A stretch of DNA of 64,000 bases from Opisthorchis felineus (lineage: Eukaryota > Platyhelminthes > Trematoda > Opisthorchiida > Opisthorchiidae): positions 836,807-900,806 of the forward strand of contig SJOL01010039.1 in assembly GCA_004794785.1 (NCBI GenBank), written 5' to 3'. How positions within the stretch are numbered: the stretch's first letter is position 1; the number at the start of each line of letters is the position of its first letter. Below the pieces are notes generated by a model. That model was not told the origin of the DNA. It ran no database searches and saw nothing but the letters and a program-made list of their open reading frames with translations. A program made the translations under genes and the position numbers. This document shows, piece by piece, positions 31,801-41,990 of the stretch.

Positions 31801-34800
31801 TGCTAATAGAAGGCGGCACTTGCATACGCAATGTCTTTACGGTATCTATTGGTTTGTTTTTCACAGATACAGACTCCGCGTAAAGATCAAAACTTTTGTG
31901 AAAGTCAATTTGTGGGCTCCATTGGCTTGAGACTGCAGTGGAATTTTCTGCATATACTTCCGAATGATCTGGTTCTGATTCGGCATACAATTCGGTTTCC
32001 GGAAATTCCATCGCTTCTGGTAGGTCAAACCCTGGATCGACGTGCTCTAAGTTCAACACAGACTTCAGTTCGACTGCCCGATGGGGGCCCATTACACGAG
32101 TATTTTCTTCATTCTTTCGTGTAGATTGTGATGCAGGTGAAATGGCGTATAGTGTGGTTGGTTTTGCCGACATAATTCCGCCTCTTGTTGTGGATATGCA
32201 TTGAGCACAGTCCTTTCTTTCGATACCCACAGATGAAGTCAGTTTTTTTGTTTCTGTATCAGATAAGGATGTATTGGTATTTAGCATCGGTGTGTTTAAA
32301 GAAGGCAACATTCGCGTCGACGATGCTGCACCAACCTTACTGGTAGTGAATATGTCCGACAGGTGCTCACTGTGAAGGCGGAAACTTTTCTGAAAGTCTG
32401 TAGGTGTTCCCCACCCACTCGGGTCCACCAAAGATCTCTTAGTGTACGCGTCTGACTGATCCCATTCTACTGCAGGAAGTAACTCTGTCGCAAAAAGTTC
32501 CATCGTTTCCGGTAGATCAACGTTCCTTTCTTCCTGCTCCGAGTCCGAAATAGACTTTAATTTTACTGCTGCGCAACAACCACTGACGCCCACAGTTTCC
32601 CTGCAAGGCTGTTTAAACTGTGAAATCCTTGACATTCTGAGTACGGTGATCGATGAACTCACTGGTCCTACGCGTCCAGTCATAGATAACGGTTGGGTAA
32701 CCTCCTCCCATTTGAAATCTGAAGACGTAGCTGGTTCATTGTCTTCTGATTGCGACTGATTCACGATAGTCTTTAACATTAGAGCGCTTATAGTGGGCAA
32801 TGTTTGTGTCGAGACTTCTGCACGAGCCTCACTAATCGCTGGAGAATCTATGGGTTTGTATCCCACCAGACATCGCTCTATGTCGAAACTGAATGCTTCG
32901 TGAAAGTCCACTGGCGTTTCCCACCCGCTGGAGTCCGCAGTGGAACTTCCTGCTTGCACATCTGACTGATCCCATTCCGGTGCGGTAGGCGACACCATTT
33001 CCAAACAGTGCAGCTGCCCTACTAAGTCGTCCATGAGGTCGGCTTCCGTCACATCCACTGCTGACTGTGAGACGACTACCACTGAATCCGTCCGTTCGCT
33101 CGGCTTTCTGGCATACTTTGATACATTTTCCACGCCCCAGAGTGTTACTGAGGCTTTCTTCAAAAATAGTTCATGAACTTTCTGTCTGAGAGGTCCCTCT
33201 TGCGCTTGATTTAGTAAGACATTCGAAGTCACATTTTTCTGCTCAGGTTCCTCTTCGAATATCGATTGCCTGTCTTCTTCGTGGCGATCATCCCCCTTCG
33301 TATCCTTCATTCTTGTTGTGCCGCCTTTTGTCGTTGGTGAACTTATGTACAATCCCCGTTTCCTTCTATCATCGGTTGAATCTGTGTGTGTTCGCCTTCC
33401 GTCGCCTTTTTGTCTATTGCAGTTCCTTTTCCTTACACGCATTTTTGCCCTTATTCTAATGCGTCCCTCGAGACAGTTTGTTGGATTGTTTTCTGGACAG
33501 GGAGTTTGTGTCTCTGCATCCACTTTCAGTCCTGCTCCCTCAGCATCGCTCTTCGGTTCATTGTGATGTACTAACTTCTCTTGTGCACCTATTGACAGTT
33601 TTCGCTGTGCGTTCTCGGGTAGCTTTTCTTCTTCCGGACTTAATGTCCCGTTTTTGTCAGTTGTACAAATGATATCTGCCAGTCTCTCTGGTTCCTCTTT
33701 TTCTTCTATTCGTTGCTTCTTTTCCACATTAATTTTGGAGGTTTCTGTTCTGTTGGATTCCGGCCGGATTCGCTGCGCAACCTCCGTAGTCTTGGCATTA
33801 CTAGAAATATCGCGGACATGTAGGTGACTCTGAGGAGTAACTGTCTTGAGAACCTCAGTATTCATTTTCTCTTTTGTCTCAAAACTCGACAGTTTCAACT
33901 CGGTGTCTGATGGACCCTCGACAGAGCAAAGAGCAATAGGAATTGGGGATTTCTTAGCCGCTGTATGAAGCTGCTTTGGCGAGCAATCATGGAATGACTT
34001 TTTCTCGTCTTGATCGCTTCTATTCTCCGCTTCACCGGAATCCTCCTTTTTCAATTGCAGAGGACCCGTCTCCATCACTTGGGGAGATTCAACAACTACT
34101 GTACAAATCAATCTTGCGGTTTTATCTCCAAAGTGCGATGTCGGTTCCAAGCGGATCGGTTCTGGAGTAGTCAAAAGACTCAAATCCCCCCAATCATACC
34201 ATGAAGTAGGAGTTTGTTCGCTCTCATTAGCAGAAGGATGTATTGGGATCTGTTTATTTTGGTTTCCAAATGCCATTCTCTCGATGCCCTTCCCTGCGGC
34301 GTCTTCTATTGACTGCATCGGAGTCGTCGCCAATTCACTCAACAAAACTTTCGGGGGGTTATCCGTCGAGCTGTCCGCCAACAAACAGTGACAAACTGGT
34401 GAGTCTGACACAATTTCTGAGCACAACATGCTTGGCACTTGTGAAGTTTGATCGGTAATTTCAGTGTTCTTTTCACTGGCGTCCTTCAGCTGCACTTTCA
34501 TTTTGCTGGTTATAGGTGGACTTCCATCAAACGTGATATCCGGCAGCACGTAAAAAACTGGGTCATCACTTGTTGATCTCTCCGAGGTAGGCAACGTTGG
34601 GATGCTTGTGCTTTCCTCAGTGTTGTGGTCAGGTGGGTGCACTTCTCCGATTCCGGCGTTTGTTTGGTCACTCCTTTCCTCGGGGTTCAGATTCATCTCA
34701 CCAACAAAGATCAAACTTGCCGGAAGGTGGCACTGCGATTTAACATCCGCATCGAACGTCCTTGGGAGACCTGTGAGTTGGTGTTTTTTGCTTTCCCCAG

Positions 34801-37800
34801 CAGCCACTGGCATTGGAGTCGGCTTCCTGCTCACTGGTCTATTTTTCATTTCGTTCATTATTCTTGAACCCGTCGTGAGTTTATTCTTCGGCCTACTGTG
34901 TTTGTATGGATACGCGTCTCCAGGATCAACAGGAGAGGAGTTATTCTTCTTGAATAAGTCCTGCCGTTTTATATTTCCGTCGTGGTCACATATGGAAGTC
35001 GCCAGCGGTTCTTGTTCTGATTTCAAGTCAAGAAGTACATAACCAGGAAGATAACTTTGTACTCTTTCTGATCTGTGCATGGTCAGGTCATTCTCGCCCT
35101 GTCCGGGAACATGTATAACTTGACTGATATGTGATAGATTGTCCTTCACCTTCCCATCCTTCTGTGTCCTGCCTTTCTGATTAATGCTCATCCTAGGCTT
35201 ACCACTCCACAACCTGGGGAGAGGATCACCGACTGATGGACTTTTCAAACTGGTTGGTTGAAACATGCTTTGTTCGGACATCGGTCTGATTGGCTCTTCA
35301 TTTAGATCGTTGCGATACACTTGTTCACATCCGGCTTTGACTTCCCGATCCAGTTCCTTTTCTGGTGGCACACACTCAGGAGAGCACATTTCTGAGCTGG
35401 ACATAACCGACAGAGTCGTACTATTTTCACTAATCTGGTTGTTTGTAGCCACGGCCCTAACCTCAACAGGCGTGGAGTTATTCTTCTTGAGTACGATCTG
35501 CCGTTTTATATTTCTCTCACTTACACATCTGGAAGTCGTCGGCGATTCTTGTTCTGATTTCAAGTCAAGAAGTACATAACCAGGAAGACAACTTTGTACT
35601 CTTTCTGATCTGTGCATGGTCAGGTCATTCTCGCCCTGTCCGGGAACATGTATAACTTGACTGATATGTGATAGATTGTCCATCACCTTCCCATCCTTCT
35701 GTGTCCTGCCTTTCTGATTAATGCTCATCCTAGGCTTACCACTCCACAACCTGGGGAGAGGATCACCGACTGATGGACTTTTCAAACTGGTTGGTTGAAA
35801 CATGCTTTGTTCGGACATCGGTCTGATTGGCTCTTCATTTAGATCGTTGCGATACACTTGTTCACATCCGGCTGCGACTTCCCGATCCAGTTCCTTTTCT
35901 GGTGGCACACACTCAGGAGAGCACATTTCTGAGCTGGACATAACCGACAGAGTCGTACTATTTTCACTAATCTGGTTGTTTGTAGCCACGGCCCTAGCCT
36001 CAACAGGCGTGGAGTTATTCTTCTTGAGTACGATCTGCCGTTTTATATTGCTCTCACTTACACATCTGGAAGTCGTCGGCGATTCTTGTTCTGATTTCAA
36101 GTCAAGAAGTACATAACCAGGAAGACAACTTTGTACTCTTTCTGATCTGTGCATGGTCAGGTCATTCTCGCCCTGTCCGGGAACATGTATAACTTGACTG
36201 ATATGTGATAGATTGTCCATCACCTTCCCATCCTTCTGTGTCCTGCCTTTCTGATTAATGCTCATCCTAGGCTTACCACTCCACAACCTGGGGAGAGGAT
36301 CACCGACTGATGGACTTTTCAAACTGGTTGGTTGAAACATGCTTTGTTCGGACATCGGTCTGATTGGCTCTTCATTTAGATCGTTGCGATACACTTGTTC
36401 ACATCCGGCTGCGACTTCCCGATCCAGTTCCTTTTCTGGTGGCACACACTCAGGAGAGCACATTTCTGAGCTGGACATAACCGACAGAGTCGTACTATTT
36501 TCACTAATCTGGTTGTTTGTAGCCACGGCCCTAGCCTCAACAGGCGTGGAGTTATTCTTCTTGAGTACGATCTGCCGTTTTATATTGCTCTCACTTACAC
36601 ATCTGGAAGTCGTCGGCGATTCTTGTTCTGATTTCAAGTCAAGAAGTACATAACCAGGAAGACAACTTTGTACTCTTTCTGATCTGTGCATGGTCAGGTC
36701 ATTCTCGCCCTGTCCGGGAACATGTATAACTTGACTGATATGTGATAGATTGTCCATCACCTTCCCATCCTTCTGTGTCCTGCCTTTCTGATTAATGCTC
36801 ATCCTAGGCTTACCACTCCACAACCTGGGGAGAGGATCACCGACTGATGGACTTTTCAAACTGGTTGGTTGAAACATGCTTTGTTCGGACATCGGTCTGA
36901 TTGGCTCTTCATTTAGATCGTTGCGATACACTTGTTCACATCCGGCTACGACTTCCCGATCCAGTTCCTTTTCTGGTGGCACACACTCAGGAGAGCACAT
37001 TTCTGAGCTGGACATAACCGACAGAGTCGTACTATTTTCACTAATCTGGTTGTTTGTAGCCACGGCCCTAACCTCAACAGGCGTGGAGTTATTCTTCTTG
37101 AGTACGATCTGCCGTTTTATATTTCTCTCACTTACACATCTGGAAGTCGTCGGCGATTCTTGTTCTGATTTCAAGTCAAGAAGTACATAACCAGGAAGAC
37201 AACTTTGTACTCTTTCTGATCTGTGCATGGTCAGGTCATTCTCGCCATATCCTGGAATTTTTATACCTTGTTTGGTACGTAACAAATCGTTCTTCGGTTT
37301 TTTATCCTTCCGCATTCGATCCTTATGACCAATATGTGGCGTAGGTTTTAGATTTTCCAATTTGGCATCCACATGCCGTAATTTATATATGGAAGAGCAG
37401 CTAGTTGATCGTGTTATCTCTCTTTGACAACCATTTTTTGGAGTTGTCATGGCTCCGCTTCCTGATTTGGTATTAGGTAACCCTTTAGCGGGAACAAAAC
37501 CGCGCGATCTTTTCAAACCGACCATGACCGGAAGGTCAGTTATACGTCCCATAACTTTTTCGTAAGATTCCCCTTGTGGTAGATCGTTTGCAGAACGACT
37601 CCCCGAGTACGTTATCGTTCCACCGGTTTCTTTCAAGCACTTTACAGACTTCCGTTTCGGCCTACTACACTGTGACCTCCAAGCAGGGGAACAACTTGCA
37701 GATCTTTTCGAAGTTGACATAGTCGGGAGTCTGGTGCTGCTTTCCGTATTATTTGTATATAGGCGTGTGCTTGCCATGTACGGCAACGTACTAATGTGCG

Positions 37801-37927
37801 CTGCATGAGTGACAGTCTCGCTGTGGCTGAAATTAGATCCTTGGCTAACAGGTCGCGCCCTGCTTGATTCTGATCGTTCATCAGGATGTGCTTTATTTGA
37901 TTGTGAGACTTCCCAAGCGTTCAACAT
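28838..37927 (-). CDS. Giant single-exon repeat protein (3,029 codons), family unrecognised
   Basis: An unbroken ATG-to-stop frame of 9,090 nt. The upstream in-frame TAA is 72-75 nt before the ATG, so this ATG is the first available unless an acceptor lies in the short gap. Regions: residues 1-225 are basic and Ser/Thr/Arg-rich; about 228-1010 are 179-residue tandem units; about 1010-1560 are low-complexity and charged; about 1560-2200 contain an older, diverged repeat marked by WDQSD and SGWxTPxDFxxxF; about 2200-2885 are Ser/Pro/Thr-rich; from 2890 a Cys-rich tail (18 Cys in 140) contains CQCF, CKHC, YCECV and SCHC. No signal peptide, membrane segment or enzyme domain is evident, so a largely disordered scaffold or cytoskeletal protein is plausible, but that is inference. 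The tail could be a metal-binding module. More exons upstream are possible. Confidence 0.85.
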   Translation of the reverse strand: MLNAWEVSQSNKAHPDERSESSRARPVSQGSNFSHSETVTHAAHISTLPYMASTRLYTNNTESSTRLPTMSTSKRSASCSPAWRSQCSRPKRKSVKCLKETGGTITYSGSRSANDLPQGESYEKVMGRITDLPVMVGLKRSRGFVPAKGLPNTKSGSGAMTTPKNGCQREITRSTSCSSIYKLRHVDAKLENLKPTPHIGHKDRMRKDKKPKNDLLRTKQGIKIPGYGENDLTMHRSERVQSCLPGYVLLDLKSEQESPTTSRCVSERNIKRQIVLKKNNSTPVEVRAVATNNQISENSTTLSVMSSSEMCSPECVPPEKELDREVVAGCEQVYRNDLNEEPIRPMSEQSMFQPTSLKSPSVGDPLPRLWSGKPRMSINQKGRTQKDGKVMDNLSHISQVIHVPGQGENDLTMHRSERVQSCLPGYVLLDLKSEQESPTTSRCVSESNIKRQIVLKKNNSTPVEARAVATNNQISENSTTLSVMSSSEMCSPECVPPEKELDREVAAGCEQVYRNDLNEEPIRPMSEQSMFQPTSLKSPSVGDPLPRLWSGKPRMSINQKGRTQKDGKVMDNLSHISQVIHVPGQGENDLTMHRSERVQSCLPGYVLLDLKSEQESPTTSRCVSESNIKRQIVLKKNNSTPVEARAVATNNQISENSTTLSVMSSSEMCSPECVPPEKELDREVAAGCEQVYRNDLNEEPIRPMSEQSMFQPTSLKSPSVGDPLPRLWSGKPRMSINQKGRTQKDGKVMDNLSHISQVIHVPGQGENDLTMHRSERVQSCLPGYVLLDLKSEQESPTTSRCVSERNIKRQIVLKKNNSTPVEVRAVATNNQISENSTTLSVMSSSEMCSPECVPPEKELDREVKAGCEQVYRNDLNEEPIRPMSEQSMFQPTSLKSPSVGDPLPRLWSGKPRMSINQKGRTQKDGKVKDNLSHISQVIHVPGQGENDLTMHRSERVQSYLPGYVLLDLKSEQEPLATSICDHDGNIKRQDLFKKNNSSPVDPGDAYPYKHSRPKNKLTTGSRIMNEMKNRPVSRKPTPMPVAAGESKKHQLTGLPRTFDADVKSQCHLPASLIFVGEMNLNPEERSDQTNAGIGEVHPPDHNTEESTSIPTLPTSERSTSDDPVFYVLPDITFDGSPPITSKMKVQLKDASEKNTEITDQTSQVPSMLCSEIVSDSPVCHCLLADSSTDNPPKVLLSELATTPMQSIEDAAGKGIERMAFGNQNKQIPIHPSANESEQTPTSWYDWGDLSLLTTPEPIRLEPTSHFGDKTARLICTVVVESPQVMETGPLQLKKEDSGEAENRSDQDEKKSFHDCSPKQLHTAAKKSPIPIALCSVEGPSDTELKLSSFETKEKMNTEVLKTVTPQSHLHVRDISSNAKTTEVAQRIRPESNRTETSKINVEKKQRIEEKEEPERLADIICTTDKNGTLSPEEEKLPENAQRKLSIGAQEKLVHHNEPKSDAEGAGLKVDAETQTPCPENNPTNCLEGRIRIRAKMRVRKRNCNRQKGDGRRTHTDSTDDRRKRGLYISSPTTKGGTTRMKDTKGDDRHEEDRQSIFEEEPEQKNVTSNVLLNQAQEGPLRQKVHELFLKKASVTLWGVENVSKYARKPSERTDSVVVVSQSAVDVTEADLMDDLVGQLHCLEMVSPTAPEWDQSDVQAGSSTADSSGWETPVDFHEAFSFDIERCLVGYKPIDSPAISEARAEVSTQTLPTISALMLKTIVNQSQSEDNEPATSSDFKWEEVTQPLSMTGRVGPVSSSITVLRMSRISQFKQPCRETVGVSGCCAAVKLKSISDSEQEERNVDLPETMELFATELLPAVEWDQSDAYTKRSLVDPSGWGTPTDFQKSFRLHSEHLSDIFTTSKVGAASSTRMLPSLNTPMLNTNTSLSDTETKKLTSSVGIERKDCAQCISTTRGGIMSAKPTTLYAISPASQSTRKNEENTRVMGPHRAVELKSVLNLEHVDPGFDLPEAMEFPETELYAESEPDHSEVYAENSTAVSSQWSPQIDFHKSFDLYAESVSVKNKPIDTVKTLRMQVPPSISNPLFRTTPIQLEHEISKPVTSAIIYGKEGTEQMLINRRKRSTERSFVLLSASPILQSTRGNKDISGLHLAVESKSMLHLEHVESGVDPPEAVRLLETEVLSGSERDESYTYNENSWSSDGLDIEEESPAVSLSGSDDIACFSSVKHAEMASPSQPNVKSSRFSSQVGDSHKKAPNFTSISTTLRDFVTFAPCLPHSLRSSTRVEQQVEMTNMCTVNSVHWNCTGARAQSSISLSTASSTFSPPWHRKSTFFVSPETNSSHFPSSTSCSCPRSIVRATKLRAYPTAFLTLVAPCPVYYQIPLVVAVPRFLIYSSTSPQALAADARSATEIVSACHKNISEQYDDTSCCPAVYLSVSPSDTRLKSSSSLPSLLDENPVPSSKTSPVPQQVGLEKNSSTYRPHSLYAETSPGLNYGLPLFLSSAVGKSSVSKRKSMDDLHARLSKTPTQYSSRDLVALSTPTPMHSVQVRADQHANNFLIRHPTRVSQNTPVQTNEERENSVTFTFLDSVPPSYSAPYYYAYESYSSTTDDIPSMKTYFAPTGGVKEECISPATFEHVVEESISTFVCPWSRDMPHSICALLTYTQGVHDLVTILHPQLDSALLERQLCESESIRKISATESFSNSPERLTSDLQKSVKDIIVVSSYMSEQPVQISGSVEYNWPLKETAFSLREYQHLGSTRPSVFSSFRLPLLPLSTISLTSCTPDNFRDQNSWTFEPLATQLEGTPIRLSRSSLAIGPPSNSPHAMESKYTGVSWDSRSQSSSSLKGLRKAQLSKNVGHDLPYRTLSSGSLSTKPSVSDYSEHHEGSYEKLVHPFEKKDFPLSGDRKSSCSVRRRTTHDLDVRKDLQRCQCFRLQCKHCTRKPNYCECVLKRSCHCPSRGVHRRRSYLGCLTQSCPHTRSRCILGAFTPNFGCLSLERTRLISLSKYTRNTGFICSAPCLDQEFGLHTMRTQETEPVYVRCQTVNKIVCTHGCGRTNIPRHHMCYFGK
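31440..33000 (-). repeat. Older diverged coding repeat in the giant protein
   Basis: Three clear units and one weaker one, spaced about 160-170 residues. Each begins with an AVxLKS segment, then an acidic DLPExMExxxTEL block, then WDQSD (or PDHSE, RDESY), then SGWxTPxDFxxxF. Anchors lie near 32978, 32466, 31980 and 31490 on the plus strand. Identity between units is low, unlike the 537-bp array in the same gene. Confidence 0.7.
34900..37245. repeat. 537-bp coding tandem repeat, about 4.3 units
   Basis: The same GTTCTGATTTCAAGTCAAGA string starts at 35014, 35551, 36088, 36625 and 37162, exactly 537 bp apart. 537 is a multiple of 3 (179 codons), so copy-number change keeps the frame. Units differ at only a few positions, for example the codon before AGCEQ on the coding strand reads Lys, Ala, Ala or Val. 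The left-most partial unit (34900-35014) is more diverged, which is usual for an array edge. Confidence 0.95.
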
Positions 37928-38439
37928 TTCTGTCCATTTACGTTTGTGTATTGGTAAGCAGGACTTTTGAAAATAATACTTATCTTATCGATTGGCACGT
38001 GACCCCACGGCAAAACCATAGAACGGCAGCCCACCAATTGGAGTCTATCCACTTTTCCAGCACACCTGTAATTTTGCGGTCATTATACGTTGCAGAAAAA
38101 TTTCAATTAAGCTTGACGATTTCATGCAACAATGGGAAATCAAATGCACCAGTTTCTCAACCTACGGCCAATGTATGTATTCCCCTTATGCAAAACAGTA
38201 TCGTTACGAAAATTACTCTGAATCCGCTCCCCAATTATCATTAAATGGTGTCACTTCCGTGTTCCTTCTGAGGCGCAAACCACTTTTAGCCTTTCTCAAT
38301 TTTGTACCAAAACGATCCCACTCGGCCTGATATTGCATTCGTTACAGCACCAGTGAGATGAACGATGTGGTTCATGGTTCGCTGGATCACCCAAGTAAAA
38401 CTGGGTAGTATATGAATTCCGGTTTTAAATCAGACTCAG
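37928..38439. other. Spacer between giant frame and gypsy remnant
   Basis: The 5' flank of the minus-strand giant frame. An in-frame TAA lies just upstream of its ATG. No TATA box or second LTR of the neighbouring element is recognisable. Confidence 0.4.
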
Positions 38440-39963
38440 TTAAGTCAATTCACTACGAATAATAGGCCCATGTCGTTTCCATATCAATGACCCCACCTGG
38501 ACTCTGTAAATCACCTGACCGATTTTTTTGAGGATGACTCAAACTGTCCATCTCCGGTGCCCGGGGCGATAGTCCCTCACAAGCACACGGTTTCCAGACC
38601 GGAATGTTGGCTTCCCTCCTGTCGGTGTTGATGAGCATAAGTTTTCGATCGGCAGTGTTGAAAGATGCAAGCGATCGATCCAGCCTATGCCCAGGAGATT
38701 AAGCTCACAAGCAGCAAGATAGACAGTACCACAATCACTGTGGCCTGCTATCTCCATCTCACAATCGGATTCACCAAGTAGCTGAAGCTTGCCACCTGAA
38801 GCATTTCTGGCAGTGTTCATTGTTTGTCTGAGTTTCGGTGATCCGATCTTTCTCCATGTGCGCCGGGAAACAATCGTAATATCGGAAGCCGTATCGAGCT
38901 GCAATCGAACCGTGCTTCTGTTTGCTCTGATTGTGACATACTTGCGACCAGCATCGATCTGGTTATCAAATGTAGCAAGTATTGCGTTAAAACGGGGTTC
39001 TGGCTGGCTCCGTCTGCTTCGTGACCTCCGGGTTTGGCTGCGTCTCTGGCTAGCTTTCCGCGTCCGGCACTGGTTTTCCTTGTGCCCACGTCGATTGCAC
39101 ACTGAACATTTGTGCTTTTTATACGAACACAATCGCACAAAATGCCATTCGCAGCGTTGCCAGCATGCTGAAGGGGGCTTTGCTCCGTTCAAATTTTTCA
39201 CCACGGGAGGTCGCCTCGATGTCGTCTTGGCAATGTTGAAAGCAGGATTGGATAAGGGTCTCTCCAACATGGCCGTGTCGTGTTTAAGGTTCAAAAGGCG
39301 CTGGCACTCATGGGTAATGGACTGCAGCGTTATCTCGGGAGTTTGTTCAATCGTGTTAAATAGTGTCGCTCTGATATCACTGTCTGAATGCGACTGAAGA
39401 CCACATATGAAAATAAGACACTTGAACTGGTCTTCGGTCATAGTAGATAACTTGAATTGTTCGCATTCAAGGTTGACTCTACCGGCATAAGTGATATAGT
39501 CTTCGGAATCCTTTTTCACCAGTTTCATACATTGGTAGCGGATATTAAACAAAGACGAACGCTCAGCGAAAATTACTGAGAGTTGCTGAACGGTTTTATC
39601 AAAACCGAGATCTCGCGTGTTCTTAGGCAGGATAAAGTTGGAATACCGTGTGTGTTCCGTTGTGCCAAGCTTTCTGAGCAATAAGCGTACTCTCTAGGCA
39701 TCATCTTTGTGCTTCAGTTCGACTCTGAAGATATCTTCGTAACGTCTGAACCACGAATCGAAGGTTAGGCCGGTATCAGGGTCATAATGGAACTCCATGA
39801 TGCTGTTGGCGATCGAGTCGACTGAATGTGTATCTGGAGAGGAATTTGGTGGTTGAATTTTGAGTTGCTGCGTCAAAGTTTCCACCAAACGTAATTGCGC
39901 CGCTTCAAACTGATTTTGTTGTTGCAGCAGAATTTCTTTCAACGCTTCAGCAGTTATTGTCAT
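38440..39963 (-). mobile_element. Ty3/gypsy-type LTR retrotransposon remnant: gag, protease and integrase tail
   Basis: One minus-strand frame starts MTITAEALKEILLQQQNQFE, continues through LTFDSWFRRYEDIF, then TRYSNFILPKNTRDLGF and SSLFNIRYQCMKLVKKD (gag). A CCHC knuckle CSVCNRRGHKENQC (near 39065-39107) and a protease motif LQLDTASDITIVSRRTW (near 38860-38905) follow. It then passes directly into NRVLVRDYRPGHRRW and VGSLIWKRHG, which belong to the C-terminal end of integrase. Reverse transcriptase, RNase H and the integrase core are missing. Two in-frame stops break the frame, TAG at 39694-39696 and TGA at 38539-38541. Flanking LTRs were not found. The gag type resembles fluke gypsy elements. 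Confidence 0.85.
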
Positions 39964-40690
39964 GATTCCGTGGGTTCGGGCGTCGCCAATCTCTTATCTG
40001 ACTGCTAACCCGGCGCCAGTGCCTAGTGCCGGAAAAAGACTCACCGAAGGGAACACAACAGTCTTATTCCGAACAAGCGAGTACAAAAGCGTGAGTGCGA
40101 AAATACAACGGCCTCAAGCTATTTTACTGGAGGTACACCGTCTGACCTTGATCCAATGCTGGCTTACGCTGTCTGGCTTTGATACAAGGCTGTGACGCGC
40201 TGCATATTGAGGGGGCGTCGTCTGTCTGGTCAGCATCTAGCGGAGTTGAGGGTCTCAGTAGATTTCGGACATTCAGTGGTTACTGTCAGGAATCTGACCT
40301 TCCTGATATAACCTGGGTTGTATTGATATGTAGTGCTGACCATAACTTGATGGTACAAAACCTCGATCCCAATGAGGTTTGGGTACAAGTTGCTGGTTGA
40401 ATACGTGGGCTAATAGCTGCCACATGAGAAGCCAAATCAGAAATCACCAGTAGATGCACTGGATTTCTCCGGAGCAAACCGGCCACACCAGAGGAATTAA
40501 GGTTGGCACCGTTACAAAATTAACCTGTTTGAATCGTCCATCACAGACTATGTAGCTTTCCAAATTATTGAACCGACCTCAACAGAACCGACAAACGAAC
40601 CTACCAGCAGAAACTCACTACCAAATTTCCCGAAAACCCCAGTGGTTAGAAGTTAAATGCTGAGTTCGGCCGCGGAAAACAGACAAGGGT
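39964..40690. other. Flank of gypsy remnant, possible 5' LTR/leader
   Basis: The sequence directly upstream of the gag start on the minus strand should hold the element leader and the 5' LTR. No matching copy is visible downstream of the integrase tail, so an LTR pair cannot be confirmed. No other feature is seen. Confidence 0.35.
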
Positions 40691-41990
40691 ATCGTTTCCG
40701 CTCCATCGGAAGCTGAGAACGTCCTCAGGAAATATTACGTCGCAATTTTTCACCAGGTTGGAGCCGATATATGGTTCGAATTGAGCGTACACGATCACCT
40801 GGGTACTGTCCTTTGTGAGCTAGAAAAAGTCTGAATGGAGCTGAGAACCCCGAGAACTAAAGGCTCTGGAGATTAGCAATCATTACCCGACAATGTTGGT
40901 GAAATTACCGTGGCCGTTGGTAGAATGGTCTCAACAAATTTTGATCACGGAACCATTCTGATGATTTGGTAATGCAATAATCACACCAATATCAAAAGCA
41001 GGAAGCCATTCCAGCCCAGAAAACTGTAGACCAATGGCTTTTCCTTCTGTTTTGTCAAGGATAATAGAATCTCTAATGACTGATGAACTCACAAAGCATT
41101 ATGATGCGGAATGCAACCATTGCAACATGACCCTCGCCGCGTACACTGGTGTACGGCCAACAAAATGCTCACGAAGGACTCATGGAAAATGACTATAGAC
41201 GGCGACTCTGGAGTAGATATTAACTATTTATAGTTATCTATATCTGTCGATGGTACTGACCATGGAATCTGACTCCAGAAGCCGTAGCAGAATGGAACGA
41301 ATTCGACCCTCTTGGAATAAATACATGGCCCCCTTCAACATCGAAACCTGCTCGTCCAAGCAGATGGCGTTCTTTCCAATTCGATTTCCTTTAGTTGTGG
41401 AGTTTCATTTCTAGGACATCACCTTTTCCTAGTTTTCATGAACGACCTGCTAATAAATAAAATCTTATATCCTCATGTTCGCAAAGAATGCCATCAGGTG
41501 GTGATAGATTCGGACAGCCGAAAATAGTAACCTTTTACAGGTGGATCTAGATGGATCTTTGATCAGTGAAAAGCTGACTACCTTACAATGCTTGAAAATG
41601 TGCCGTGCAGTCCTTGTGTCATCCACAAATTCATCCCTTCATGTTTGGAGATGAAGAACGCGATCTCGAAGTCGTAGTACAAGGAGATTTTGACTATTCT
41701 TCAAACTGTGCCCGGGGGACTGCTATCAACAATGACGATCTGGGTCTCGAACCCATCGCTAAACGAGATCAGAACTTCGCGAAATACACTCATTCCCCTC
41801 GAGATCAGAACCACAAAGACAAGCTATTAAGTTATTCCGAGGCAAACATAGTGTGAATTACAAAACCAGACACCCATATCACTTTCCAGGAAGTCTCACC
41901 GAGTGGGGCAGGAATGTCTTGTTATTTTAACAGACTTTAAAATATGCCAATTACCCATGTCATTCAGTGCATGTGTTCATAAATACACAT
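40690..41990 (+). mobile_element. Decayed LINE reverse transcriptase (CR1/Jockey-like)
   Basis: Plus-strand frames give AIITPISKAGSHSSPENCRP followed by SVLSRIIESLMTDELTKHY (RT palm, 40973 onward). Then come SFLGHHLFLVFMNDLL (about 41395-41455, matching the xGSVLGPLLFLVFxNDL block) and LEVVVQGDFDYSSNCAR (about 41660-41710, the post-RT segment). The catalytic FADD block is not recognisable, and many frameshifts and stops separate the blocks. It is an old non-LTR element, distinct from the LINE at 23.4 kb. Confidence 0.75.

Noticed and set aside
35265..37190. Four repeated 104-codon plus-strand frames
   Set aside because: They are antisense shadows of the 537-bp tandem units in the minus-strand giant frame and recur at exactly that period.
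38789..39397. 202-codon plus-strand frame
   Set aside because: It is antisense to the gypsy gag-protease frame, whose zinc knuckle and protease motifs are clear.
38440..40690. Search for a matching LTR pair around the gypsy remnant
   Set aside because: No long direct repeat between the upstream (40.0-40.6 kb) and downstream (37.9-38.4 kb) flanks could be seen by eye, so no LTRs are annotated.
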